Below are positions 53,528-63,788 of a stretch of DNA of 64,000 nucleotides, piece after piece. The translations under genes were made by a program, and so were the position numbers. The stretch's first letter is position 1, and each line of letters opens with the position of its first letter. Source of the DNA: Lepidodermella squamata (lineage: Eukaryota > Gastrotricha); assembly GCA_047495785.1 (NCBI GenBank), contig JBLDXI010000054.1, forward strand, positions 2,170,001 through 2,234,000, read 5' to 3'. A model generated the notes under the pieces. That model searched no databases and had not been told where the DNA came from. It worked only from the letters and a program-made list of their open reading frames with translations.

Positions 53528-55401
53528 ATGGCAGAAAAACAACTCTCTGGTGAGAATGAAGCTTCGGCGAAAGAGATGAAGCGTAATCATAGTCTTGAGG
53601 CAGACTCCGATATATCGGCAAAACCTGGATTCCGCTTCACACATTATCACGTCGTTGTTTTCACTACAACTTTTATAGCGTTAGTTCCAATTAGAAATGT
53701 CTCCATTTTTCTCAAGTTCTTTTTTATAGAGCATCGTTGGTCTACGTATGTCGAAAAGGGTTCAACAACATCAAAGCTGTGGTTGCAGAAGAGTGGTCTC
53801 CTTCCAGCAATACGCTATCAAGTCTTCCGGCGAAAACACCTTACAAGGTTATTAGCAAAATCCAGTTTTACGCAGTTACAGCCTAAATTCCTTCCTGTTT
53901 CAGATATGGAATTCTCACGAGCTGTTCCCACATAGCGACGATCCTACATTAAAGGCCTTCCTTGGTGTTTTGGATACAAGCTTTCAGTTTTTCTATGCAA
54001 TCGTAAATTCAAAGCTACAAGCTCATTTCTGTTCTCTAGATATATAATCGCTTTACAGGCAATGATCTTCACCGGAGCTCTTGGTGACCATTTTAATCCA
54101 AGATACGTGCTGCTCATCAGTCTTTCTGGCAATGCCATTTCTCAGATCTTAATGTCTTGCTTACCCGAATGGATCGAATGGTACAATCTGCCTTGGTACT
54201 TGATTCTAATGATCATTAATGGATTGTTCCAATCAATCCACTGGCCTGTAATGATCGCCGTTTTAGGGAACTGGTTCACCAAAACGCAGTAAGGCCCTAT
54301 GAATAGTTCTATCATGTCAGAAAATCTGTAAATTTTCAGTCGTGGCCTGATATTTGGCACATGGAGCATCGGCCAGTCGCTAGGTAACATAATCGGGGCC
54401 CTCTCAACAGCTGTCTTGCTGCGCTATGGCTACGACTTCGCTATTCTGGTGCCGAATATCCTTCTGCTTTCCAGCAGCATTATTCTCTTTTTCGGTCTCG
54501 TCTCGTCGCCTAGCGATGTTGGATTGGTGAATGTTGAAGAGGATGAAGATTCAAAAGGTGCATCTGAGGAGGAACCTTTGGAGAAAGCCGTTCCAAGACC
54601 GATTGGCTTATTGGAAGCCATACTGTTGCCAAATGTGATAACGGTAAAATTTTCTTTATTCCAGAATAATGCCCATCATAATCTGGAATCTTACAGTACT
54701 CGCTAGCATACGGGGCTGTTAAGATAGTCAATCAATCACTGTATGGATGGCTAACATTCTATTTGGGGCGAAGGTACAACTGGTCGGCAGAAGACGCATC
54801 GGCCCTCTCCAGTTGGTTCGACGTCGGCAGCATTATCGGAGCTATTTTGGGCGGACTGGCATCCGACAAATGCGGCAGATCTGTTGTCCTCACACTAATG
54901 GTAGCTGCCGCAATTCCATCGTTATTTATTTACAAAAGTAATTCCTTGAATTTTCGGATCCAATCGCTAAAAATCAATGTTTGATGCAGCTTTACCCGAT
55001 GACCGAGTTCTGAACTCAATCGTTCTGACAGCCATAGGTTTCTTCATCGGGGGCAATAAAAACCTCATGAGTTCTGCCATCGCCGCTGACTTGGGCCGCC
55101 AACCGCACCTCAAGGAGAATACGTTAGCTCTATCCACTGTAACTGGCGTCATGAGCGGATTGAGCAGCATCGGTGCAGCTCTAAGCCAAATACTGGTACC
55201 CCTCATACAAACGACTTTGGGGTGGGAAGCCGTTTTCAACACACTGATCTTAGCCGTGAGTTGCCCGAGAAACTTTTTAGCGACTGAAATATATTATAAA
55301 TCCATTCACAGTGTTTTCTCTCCATCATCTTCATGGTTCCTCTCATGGTCAAAGATTTTTGCATGCCTGATGTTACCAATTGCAAGCGAAGAGAGGAATA
55401 G
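53528..55401 (+). CDS. SLC37-like sugar-phosphate/phosphate antiporter (MFS), 8 exons
   Basis: Exons: 53528 to about 53690 (end uncertain), 53730-53847, 53904-54002, 54059-54288, 54340-54643, 54697-54937, 54990-55255, 55312-55401; about 500 aa. Diagnostic blocks: RKGFNNIKAVVAEEWSP after helix 1, FFYAIAMIFTGALGDHFNPRY (helix 2 with the MFS GD..RY loop), NGLFQSIHWPVMIAVLGNWF, RGLIFGTWSIGQSLGNIIGA, an acidic central loop (EEDEDSKGASEEE), LYGWLTFYLGRRYNW, and GGLASDKCGRS. The family exchanges sugar phosphates for phosphate in the ER membrane. Exons 3-8 join with canonical GT-AG sites. No canonical donor in the right phase joins exon 1 to exon 2, so that junction is unresolved: it may use a non-canonical site or carry a defect. 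Confidence 0.87.
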
Positions 55402-55409
55402 GAAACAAT

Positions 55410-55945
55410 GGGTACTCGAGGCATTCCAGATTTACTGGCTGTCAAACAAAACCCGGTTCTGTAGCGTCATGCTTATACAAGTTGCTATCTTATCAAATTA
55501 TAAATAAAGTATTTTAATGAATCAAAAGTTAATAGCCCGTTGAAAGCCCGCAACAAGCACCACACTGGTGGCTTGACTCACAAATGAATACCATTGTGGT
55601 TGGGCTTTTTAAAAGAAATGACAAAAATAATTTTCTTGCTGAAGGTCGCAAATATCATCGCGCTTGTCCTCTTCATCTTCAGTTCAAATTTTAGGCTGAA
55701 AATAATTGGCAATTTGGCGAGTAAGCGTTTGGTATAATTATTATTTTACTTACATACAGGAAAATATATTCTTTACAGCTGAGAAAATATGGCGGAAGAT
55801 AGAGCTTAAAATAACCTGATTGTATAAGTACGTTACCGAATGATAGCATAGCTCGGCTGAGTTCACTAAAATACCGCCTAACTCTAGAGACAATTAAGCA
55901 AGATGGTAGAAGCTGAAACAAATAATGAAGAAACATTGCATAAAG
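55410..55945. other. Gap after the SLC37-type gene
   Basis: Holds AATAAA at about 55503 (ATAAATAAAGT), a likely polyadenylation signal. Then there is AT-rich sequence without any gene I can support. Confidence 0.4.
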
Positions 55946-55948
55946 ATC

Positions 55949-56927
55949 GCATATACCCCTAGGCCAAGTATATGTTAGGGCTATATGTAATTATATGTTT
56001 ACATAATTTTACATATTGGACAGTTGATTTTCACATATTGGACACTTGATTTTTTAAGGAGGAGCACATATTGGACAGTTGTCTATTGTTCAGACCCGTG
56101 AAACTCATGAAACCCAAGAAACCCGAGGAACCCAAAATAGCTTTATTATTCAAAATCAAACAATCTCTTGGAAAAGCTGGGGCGGCTCGAAACTCTGGCA
56201 GCATTCACCCCTGATACCAAGAAAATCGAGCAGCATTCGGCCCCTATTTCGAGAAAATCGAGCAGCAATCGTCCCCAATTCCGACAAAATCGAGCAGCAT
56301 TCGGCCCCAATTTCGAGAAAATCGAGCAGCAGTCAGCTCCTATGTCGATAAAACCCAGAGCTCCACCGGGACAATTGCGAAATCCGACCAGCAGTCGCCC
56401 TCAATGTTGAGAAAATCGCGCAGCATTCCTCTTGGATCCTGGAAATTGTCAAAACGGCGCCGTATTCGTCTTGCATTTCGTACCATTCCATCAGCCTTCG
56501 TTCCTGGCTCGAACTGGTTCGACGACACGCCTCCTCGTACGGGATGGAAACCTTGATTGAGCTTGAGATCGACAATAACCAGATCGGCGAACTAGTTGCC
56601 ATGAGCCATGAGCCGAATTCACTCGCCTGGTTGATTTGATGAGCCGACAGTTCAAATAGCTCGAGCCATTGTGCGATTCTTCATCGTAGCAGCGTGCCAG
56701 TTTGACGCGAAGATCCGGCGGCAAAAAAGCGAGTGAAAATCAAAACGAAAATCGACCGAATGAGCGTTTGATTTAAAAATGGCGAAAAGCTCAGTTTTTG
56801 ATGAACAATTAAGTTGGATGTTTTATTTTCCCATTTTCCATGATTTTTTATCCTTCGCAACGTGGGGGTAGGTATTTCAATGGAGCCCTGGCAATCGGTA
56901 GATGCTACTATGCCTCGGGGTATATGC
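55949..56927. mobile_element. Possible 1-kb inverted-repeat element
   Basis: GCATATACCCCTAGGC at 55949 faces its inverse copy (GCCTCGGGGTATATGC) ending at 56927, giving a 16-base terminal inverted repeat with one mismatch. Inside the left end, ACATATTGGACA-like words repeat (56009, 56032, 56066), and related ATATTGGAC words lie inside and beyond the right end (56930, 57035). No transposase frame is seen. No clear target duplication was found, so the element call is tentative. Confidence 0.35.
56221..56348. repeat. 32-bp tandem repeat, four units plus degenerate tail
   Basis: Unit GAAAATCGAGCAGCATTCGG followed by 12 more bases (CCCCTATTTCGA form), starting at 56221, 56253, 56285 and 56317. 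Degenerate copies continue to about 56440 (AAAATCGCGCAGCATTCC). The period is not a multiple of three, so it is unlikely to be coding. Confidence 0.85.
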
Positions 56928-56939
56928 AAATATTGGACT

Positions 56940-58250
56940 TAGAGTCGTAAATATGTTAAAAAACCTCACATAAAACGTCCTCGCCTGCGGCTCCGCCATT
57001 ATATGTTCGGTTTTTCAACATATTTCCTCCTCTATGTCCAATATATACACATATTAAGGTCAAAATCAACATTGCGCAGCTACCACAGATGTTATTATGT
57101 CCTCTGATATTCATAAAAAAATGAATTCGCGCTATTTTCTCTCGTAGCTGGTTATTCAATTCCCGCTTGCGAAGTTTTAGCCTCGTTACCAACGCGAATC
57201 TATTTTCTTTATGTGTATATTTTTGATTGAAAGAGTGGCAATAGAGTTCGGCTGAACAGTGTTCCGATTTCCCCAAGAGCTAGAAACAAATTCCAAGTTC
57301 TGAATCATGCCTATTATAATTTCGTTTGGCGACGCGCCTTAGCCACTGGTGTCGTGCACTGACAAAAGTTGATTTCTAACGTTATACCGCGTCTCTAGCT
57401 ATATCTCTTATTTTCGAGGTGCTAGTTTCTTTTAACATTAAACGGTGCGGTTGTTGACAGCCTGTTAAATTATTTTATTGGCTTACTGATTTTATTTATT
57501 TAAGAGGTATAATATCCAAGAGAGGGCAGCTCTACATAGTTGAAAATTGAAAGAAAACATAAAACTGCTGGACAGTTACAAAGATGTAGGACAATGGCAA
57601 ATGATATACGAGCAATAAATCATAAACAAGCGACAAGTAAGGCTGATCAGCAATTTTAAAATTATATGAAACGATATTGATAAAGGTTTTAACGATTAAA
57701 CAGAACACACGATTTAATTCACTAAAGTAAAATGCAAACATACAAATATTTTATTTGAAGGAAATGGTAGGAAACTATTTACTAAAAGCAGTTTCCTGGA
57801 AAAGTGCGAGTGGGTGGCTTTCCGACATTTTGAGGCATAGATAAAAAATATTGAAGATATGACACTCACGATCTTATGTGAAAATGAAAACCACGCTTTC
57901 GACGATATACAAATGTATGGCAAAACATCGACAAATTTATTTTCCAAACCATTCATCTCGACAAAAATATGGAAAATTCGTAATTTTTCGCATGCTGATC
58001 ATAAAATTCAAGGGCACGGTTCCAAGTAATAAGCAACTAGTGAAAATACCACATCTTCATTCTAGCCTGTATTGTCTATGAAGCATTTCGCAACCATGAC
58101 TTTTTTAAAAGATGATCCCAGTTCGCCCAGAAGCAATTTGAAAGCTATTGGACCGGCTTGGTTTGCTTGGTTTGCCGGAGACTCAAGACTCAAGACATAT
58201 ATAAACAACAACTCAATAACCAGGATTTCATTAAACTGCCCAGGGCTTCA
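56940..58250. other. AT-rich gap, no gene recognised
   Basis: Short ORFs on both strands without family resemblance. I see no RNA gene, and no mobile element besides the ATATTGGAC-type words near 57035. Confidence 0.35.
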
Positions 58251-58255
58251 TCGCC

Positions 58256-58831
58256 TGTTGGGGCCCGAGCCCCATTTCAGCCCGTACGCGTTCGGGCCGG
58301 CCCGTATGCGACCGGGTAACAGCACTTTCCCACTCCGCGCTCGGGCCAGTCTGTAACGTGCCCGTATGCGACGTTTACTGTAAATTTAAAAAATTCGAAA
58401 GAATCACGCTTCACCGCAGACGAGGTGTTGGCCCGAGCACGGCGGAAAACAATAGGAACCAGCGCTATTGTTAGGCGCTCGCGTGGGCCTTACTCGGGCC
58501 GTCGGGTTTGGGCCGGGACTTGATAAAGTTATCGGGTAGGAACGGTAGGGCATTGGTTGTAGGATGACCCAAGCCCGGCAGCTCGATTCCAGAGGCTCGA
58601 GCCCGGCGGCCCTAGCGCGGCGCTGAACAATAGCGCTGGTTATCATTGCTCTCCGCCGTGCTCGGGCCAACACCTCGGCTGGCCCGTGTGCGGTGAAGCG
58701 TGATTCTTTCGAATTTGTCAAATTTACAGGAAACGTCGCATTTGGGCATGTTTCGAAGCGGCCCGAGCGCGGAGCGGCAAATCAATCTTACCCGTCTTCG
58801 TACGGGCAGAAGTCGGACTCGGGCCCCAACA
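58256..58831. mobile_element. Foldback element with inverted arms of roughly 225 bp
   Basis: The left end GTTGGGGCCCGAG (58257) is the exact inverse of the right end CTCGGGCCCCAAC (ending 58830). Inner matches in inverted order include CTCCGCGCTCGGGCC (58336) with its complement near 58758-58772, TGCGACGTTT..CTGTAAATTT (58367) with its complement near 58724-58746, ATTCGAAAGAATCACGCTTC (58393) with its complement near 58697-58717, and CCAGCGCTATTGTT (58459) with its complement near 58627-58640. The loop of about 130 bp holds no gene. It is very GC-rich compared with its surroundings. Non-autonomous, no coding capacity. Confidence 0.8.
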
Positions 58832-58839
58832 AATTCCAT

Positions 58840-59600
58840 GGAGTAATGTGACATCGCAGGGAAAGAATACTTATTTTTGTCCGAATGGAATGCAAGGGGC
58901 TACAAGAAGGGCCGAAATCTGGACGCTAACTTTGGGCCCCATTTGTTTCGTCAATCGGTTCAGGCGATGATATTGATTTGATTTCTTCAAATATTCGAGG
59001 TTCAAGGGTGAAAATTACTGCGGCATTTTCATGCTGGTAAATCAATTAAGAAAGTGCATTTTATTATAAAGATTAATTACAATAAATTAGGAAAAAATTC
59101 AGAAATCTTATTTGGCGCGCATTTATTTTATTGCGGGCTTTTCCTGAAATAAAATTCTGAAAGAAGTCACCGCAGCTCCTAACCCTTCGAGGCCTAAGCC
59201 TTGAGCTTTGAGTTTGGGAAAATATCCAATCCGTCACGATGTTCACACTTCATTTGCGAGTGTAAAGAGCTTTTACGGTATTTTCAAAACCAGGTGAGGC
59301 TCCAAAATCGCGAGAAAAGTGGATGTTTTAGGTTTTCGGATGATTTCACATGAAAATGGAAAACGGATTATCTCAAACCGCAACTTCGCTTTTAGATTCA
59401 GTGCTGCTGTTTTTTGACTGAAGCTGTCTTCTAAGGCAGACGCCCTTTGTTGAAGAAAGGGGAGCATTTGTCTCTGTCACACTATTGTCCCTATCATTGT
59501 CTACTTTTGAAGTCCTTTTGCTTTTCGGCACCTTGGCAGGGGCAGCTTAACTCGGACCTTTTTTACTTCTCTGCAGCATAATAAGTAAGATATCTTTCTC
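58840..59600. other. Gap before the RING-finger gene
   Basis: AT-rich, no exon recognised. It ends with a polypyrimidine tract and acceptor (tttctcttag, 59595-59604) three bases before the next start codon. Confidence 0.4.
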
Positions 59601-59607
59601 TTAGGCG

Positions 59608-60411
59608 ATGCAAGATTCGATGGATTTTGAATGCGTCCTATGTTACGACATTGCCGATGCTGCGCTTGAATCGCAGTGTTGCAACAAGTTAATGTGCGAT
59701 AAATGCGGTGATCAGACTCGCGATGGATCATGTCCAATGTGTCGATATGCCCCGCTCTTACTAAAGCGGAATGTATTCGTCCACAGACTCATTAGTAATT
59801 GGTCGGTTAACTGTACTGTTCCCGATTGTACGGCAAAACTGACACGCGGGACCTTGTCAAGCCATGTTGCTTCGGAGCACAGGCAGTTCAGCTGTCCTAA
59901 AGACGGTTGCTCGTTTCTTACCTTTAAAAAGTCAGACTTCATTCAGCATGTTACTTCTGTTCATGAGAAGGAACTTGTGGCAAACGTCTCGCGCTTGTTC
60001 GACCCTAAACCGCAAGAAGCGCCTCTCGATGTTATTGACACGAAATTAAATCGTGCTGGATTGCCAGCTAGACTGGGGAGTACTGGCAAGTATTATTGCG
60101 AACGATTGAATGCCCTTTATTGCACGTGTTGCGATGGTGCTTGTGGCCCAACTAATGGTTGCAATTGTTTAGACTGCATGATTCTAGACATAGCAACTCG
60201 TAGATTGCCACCTGGTTATCTCGTTAATCGAGAAGGATTTGCTGCCAGAAAAGCGCCCGAAGGCCGATTTTATTGTGGCCGGCGTGTTTTGATCGACGAT
60301 CCAATGACCGATGGCTACTGCGGTCCTAACGATGGGAACAACTGTGCTTCCTGTAAAGTTTTAGACGCCCAAGCCCTAAATTTTTACATGCCTTGTCTTC
60401 CTAATAAGTAA
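59608..60411 (+). CDS. RING/TRAF-like zinc-finger protein with two C-terminal Cys modules
   Basis: 267 aa in one exon. Residues 9-45 are a compact RING-like finger (CVLCYDIADAALESQCC, CDKCG, CPMCR). Residues 68-118 resemble TRAF-type/C2H2 fingers (CTVPDCTAKL ... HVASEH, CPKDGCSFLTF ... HVTSVH). Two copies of a Cys-rich module follow: about 155-200 (KYYCERLNALYC ... CDGACGPTNGCNCLDC) and about 210-255 (RFYCGRRVLI ... GYCGPNDGNNCASC), sharing YC, CGP(T/N)(N/D)G, C..C. The N-terminal half suggests an E3 ubiquitin ligase. The C-terminal module is not one I can name with certainty. An acceptor directly precedes the ATG, and the next gene starts 116 bp downstream. Confidence 0.8.
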   Translation: MQDSMDFECVLCYDIADAALESQCCNKLMCDKCGDQTRDGSCPMCRYAPLLLKRNVFVHRLISNWSVNCTVPDCTAKLTRGTLSSHVASEHRQFSCPKDGCSFLTFKKSDFIQHVTSVHEKELVANVSRLFDPKPQEAPLDVIDTKLNRAGLPARLGSTGKYYCERLNALYCTCCDGACGPTNGCNCLDCMILDIATRRLPPGYLVNREGFAARKAPEGRFYCGRRVLIDDPMTDGYCGPNDGNNCASCKVLDAQALNFYMPCLPNK

Positions 60412-60478
60412 GCTCAAAGCTGAATTGATTTTGATTCAAACTTATTCGTCACCACTTCTGCTACTTCAATATTCAAGC

Positions 60479-60509
60479 AATAAATTTTGTTTAAATTTAT
60501 TAACTCTAG
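60479..60509 (+). promoter_or_regulatory. Intercistronic signals: AATAAA followed by a splice acceptor
   Basis: AATAAA at 60479-60484 (polyadenylation signal of the RING gene), then a pyrimidine/T-rich run ending in ctctag at 60504-60509, 18 bases before the next ATG. A poly(A) signal immediately followed by an unpaired acceptor is what is expected at a trans-splicing site inside an operon. Seen in sequence; the function is inferred. Confidence 0.4.
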
Positions 60510-60527
60510 TGAATAGTTTTAATAAGT

Positions 60528-63022
60528 ATGGCTCAACCTTTATCAGCTGAAAAGCTGCAGCAGTTTGAAATGTCGGTGAAACTACAAGATTCATCGAAAT
60601 TGAAAGCGCTTCTTCCGCAAGGTTCGCTTGATAATTTGTCAGTCGCGATTTGCAATTTTCTTGATTTAGTCGTGGTGGATACTCCGTTATACCGAGGATG
60701 GTCTGCTCTTATGATAGCATGCAGCAATGCTAGCCTGGAAAAAGTTGAACTACTTCTCAATGCTGGGGCTAATCCGTGCTTTGTATCGAGTAGGTTACAA
60801 CAAATTGACCAATCTGGTTCACCTTGGCTCGTTTTTAGGCCCAGATATGGATACGGCTTTCACTGTTTGTGCGACGTCTAAAGGATCAGATGACGACTGC
60901 ACTGAGTGCATTCGAGCTCTGTTAAAAAGAGTGCCTCCCAGCCAGCGTGATTCCATAATCAACTCAAAGACGCGAGTCCATACGACCGCCTTAATGTTGG
61001 CTGCCAACAACAAGAAGATAAATTTGTTAACTACCTTGATTCGAAATGGTGCTAAGGTTAACGAGGCCGATCAAAGGGGCAAAACTGTAAGCATTTTTTA
61101 AAAGAATTTCACCTTATATTTTTGTTGATATTTTTAGGCTCTTCATTTCGCGGTTTCCTCTCGGAACACTGCTATATGCAGAATTTTAATGGTTGAAGGT
61201 GCAAACCCTGATTTGAGGGATAAAGATGGCCTAAGTGCCTTGAATCGAGCTGAAAATCTCGGAGTGCCGCAAGTCATTGAAATTCTCAAGAAAATCGATT
61301 CAACCAATGGCACTAGCACCAGCCCGTTGAATAAAACTGACAGTGGCTCTCGAACTTCGTTGAATAACGTGGCGGCTAAAGTTGATTCCGGTCTGAATCG
61401 AGCCTCGGAGCCGCTGAGAATTACACCTCTAGCGTCTCCAGCTAGGCCGTTAACTGCCAATTCTGGCGAGAAATCGCTTAGTTCGTCGAAAACTTCGTTG
61501 AATAACGTCCCGGCTCGAGTTGATTCGGGCCTTCACAGCTCGCGAGGTTCACTTCACGAGCCTGAAAAAGCCCTGGGCTCTGCCCAGAAATTCAACACGT
61601 TACCCAATGCCAAGTCGATTCGAGGGCCAAGGCCGCCGGAAAACGGAGTGGCGAGACAAGTGTCTGTAAATGACATTCTTCGCACGTCGAATTCAAGCTT
61701 GAATAAAACACCGCTTAATAAGCATGAATTGAAGCGGACTAGTCCGAGCGAAACTGAGAATAATTCACATCAATTAGCTGCTAGCCAGTCTATTTTAGAG
61801 CGTACAAATTCAATGTGCGACAATTTAGACTCGACCGCCCCTGTCAAGCTATCGCGGTCTGAATCGCTGAAACCCACTGTTTCAAATAATGACGATCAAG
61901 TGGACTGGGGCGAGCCTGCGGCGAAACCAGTTGCGCCTATTGAAGTGTCAGAAGGAAAGGAATTAGAGCAAAATGCGGCGAAAAAAATCGATCAATCCGA
62001 AAAGATAGCAAATATTGAAGCAGCCGCTGCGATTCCAGAGGGAACTACGGCCGAGGAAGACGTGTATTTAGCCGCTTCATCAGTGTAAATTTTTATCATT
62101 TCAATTTCTAATTCTTGCAATATTAGTTAAATTGATCGATTTCTTTATTTTCGCAAAATTTCAAAATATGCGTTTTTAAGGCGGATTTTTTAAATTATTA
62201 TTTTTGTTAAATTTTGATGATTTTTCTCATTTTTTTCAAATAATTTTAGAACGCAAATGGACGAGCTTGAAATGATGTTATCGTCTTTGAATCTCACAAA
62301 TCTCCTGCCGATATTTCGCGACAACAACATAACCATGCAGGAGTTGCTGTGCCTCGACGATGAAGATCTGAAAAAACTCGGCGTTCAATCGATGGGCGCG
62401 CGCAAGAAAATCATGGAAGGCGCTCATTTATTCACAGTCACGCCATTCGACGACAAAACCAGCTTGCCATCAGTCTATGATCGCCAGTTAACCTGCAAGG
62501 ACTGTGTTCATGTTTTCTCGAATATTTCCAGCCATTTGAGCTGCATTGTTGGATCGACCCAGTACGCGAGGCGACAAGTCTGCCGATTACCCCATCTCAT
62601 CCTAAATACTGAAGCGGTGAATTTTTTACTCTTTCATCAATTTTTTAAAAATTAAGGAGGAATTATTATAAAAAATTGTTTATTTATTTTAGGGTCCCAA
62701 CTCAAATATTGACGCTTTGTTGAGTTATATCGATGATTCGGAGCACTGCGCCGCTCAACTTCAGGCCGAGTTGAAATTACTCAAGTCGAATTTGCAGCAA
62801 ATTCAAACAAAAACAGAAATTATGCCTCAATTCCACGACTTGCGGCAAAAAACACCGCCTCGTTCTAGCCGTAGCAATTCCAAGTCGTGGACGATTCGGA
62901 GCTTTCTTCTCGGCGGTGTTGTCGGAGCCGGTCTATTAGGCGCCGGTTATTTTGTCTATAAAAATCCGGATATAATTCCGCAAAAATTATCGGATAAATT
63001 TCAAAAACTTCTTCGTTATTAA
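60528..63022 (+). CDS. ASZ1: ASZ1/GASZ-like ankyrin-SAM-transmembrane protein (piRNA pathway)
   Basis: Exons 60528-60789, 60839-61086, 61138 to about 62082, 62250-62616, 62693-63022. Ankyrin repeats in exons 1-3 (GWSALMIACSNASLEKVELL, TALMLAANNKKINLLTTLI, ALHFAVSSRNTAICRILM), a long Ser-rich linker (about 280 aa, with repeated SLNNV and RVDSGL phrases), a SAM domain in exon 4 (LTNLLPIFRDNNITMQEL, LDDEDLKKLGVQSMGARKK), a helical stretch, and a C-terminal membrane anchor FLLGGVVGAGLLGAGYFVY. This order matches GASZ, which sits on the outer mitochondrial membrane and supports piRNA biogenesis in germ cells. The exon 3-4 junction is unresolved: the obvious donor (gtgtaa at 62083) is in the wrong phase for exon 4. 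A stop at 62088 would end an ankyrin-only form. Confidence 0.8.
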
Positions 63023-63370
63023 TTATGTGATCTTTCTCTTTGAATCTTGAAGTGCTTCATCTCACGCCTGGTGATGGAAATTTGCATAATAACAAGCTGC
63101 AATAATCTTTCAGATTTGAGACAAACTATCCATGATTCGTCTATTGTTGCCGTTGTGTGCTAGAATTGCCTGACAAATTTCATGTTTTTTCTCTCTATCT
63201 CTGCCATAATATTGTGCTCAGAAATAGCTAAGTCATATCGCCGCTTTCTTCGTCGTTTTTCATCGTTGCTATTCACGTTAGTTGCTTCTTAATATAAAAA
63301 CACCAGTATTTACCTTGATTAAAAATTGAATGGTACAAATATATTAATTTTTGATGTTTTTTTTGTGTAG
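63023..63370 (+). other. Gap between the ASZ1-like and SANTA-domain genes
   Basis: 348 bp without coding potential. It ends in a T-rich run and acceptor (ttttgtgtag, 63361-63370) five bases before the next ATG. No AATAAA is seen here. Confidence 0.4.
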
Positions 63371-63374
63371 GAAA

Positions 63375-63788
63375 ATGACCTTAATATTCAGAGAAAATTC
63401 GCAGAAAATTGATAATTTGCCGGCCAATCGACCCCCGGTTGAGTTAATCAGTTGGCGTCTATTGCCGAGTGACGATTTTAAATCGATTTTTCTATATGGA
63501 GTCAACAACAAAACGCGAATCCTCGCCAAAACATCGCCGATTGTTGATCGTATCGATTTTAGGACGGTTCGAACTCAGAGCGGCTCTACAATCGTTCTGA
63601 CGGGATCGACTCGTCGTGATGACATGGCGAAAATTTTCCAGCCCGGCTTCGTCGACATGTTTTGGGATGGTTTTCCTGAAAATTGGAGCAGCCTAGTCCG
63701 CGAAGAGTTGCTTCGAATTTCGCTGTCGAGCGATAGAAGCAAAATCGCGCAGCTCGTCAGAAATATTTCTGGATATCACCTTGGCAAG
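63375..63788 (+). CDS. SANTA-domain protein, first exon only (M18BP1/KNL-2-like)
   Basis: 138 codons from ATG at 63375 to a donor (AAG/gtaaaa) at 63789; the rest lies beyond the window. Residues about 18-108 fit the SANTA domain: VELISWRLL at the start, then DRIDFRTVRTQSGSTIVLTG in the middle and PGFVDMFWDGFPENW near the end (the F..GFP.NW signature). SANTA proteins such as vertebrate M18BP1 and worm KNL-2 bring new CENP-A to centromeres. Whether a Myb/SANT domain follows, as in those proteins, cannot be seen. The acceptor just before the ATG is compatible with trans-splicing. An in-frame ATG at 63351 lies before the acceptor and is unlikely to be the start. Confidence 0.78.

Noticed and set aside
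56079-56410. Plus-strand open frames across the 32-bp repeats
   Set aside because: Repeat period is not a multiple of three, so the translated repeats change frame with every unit; no gene context.
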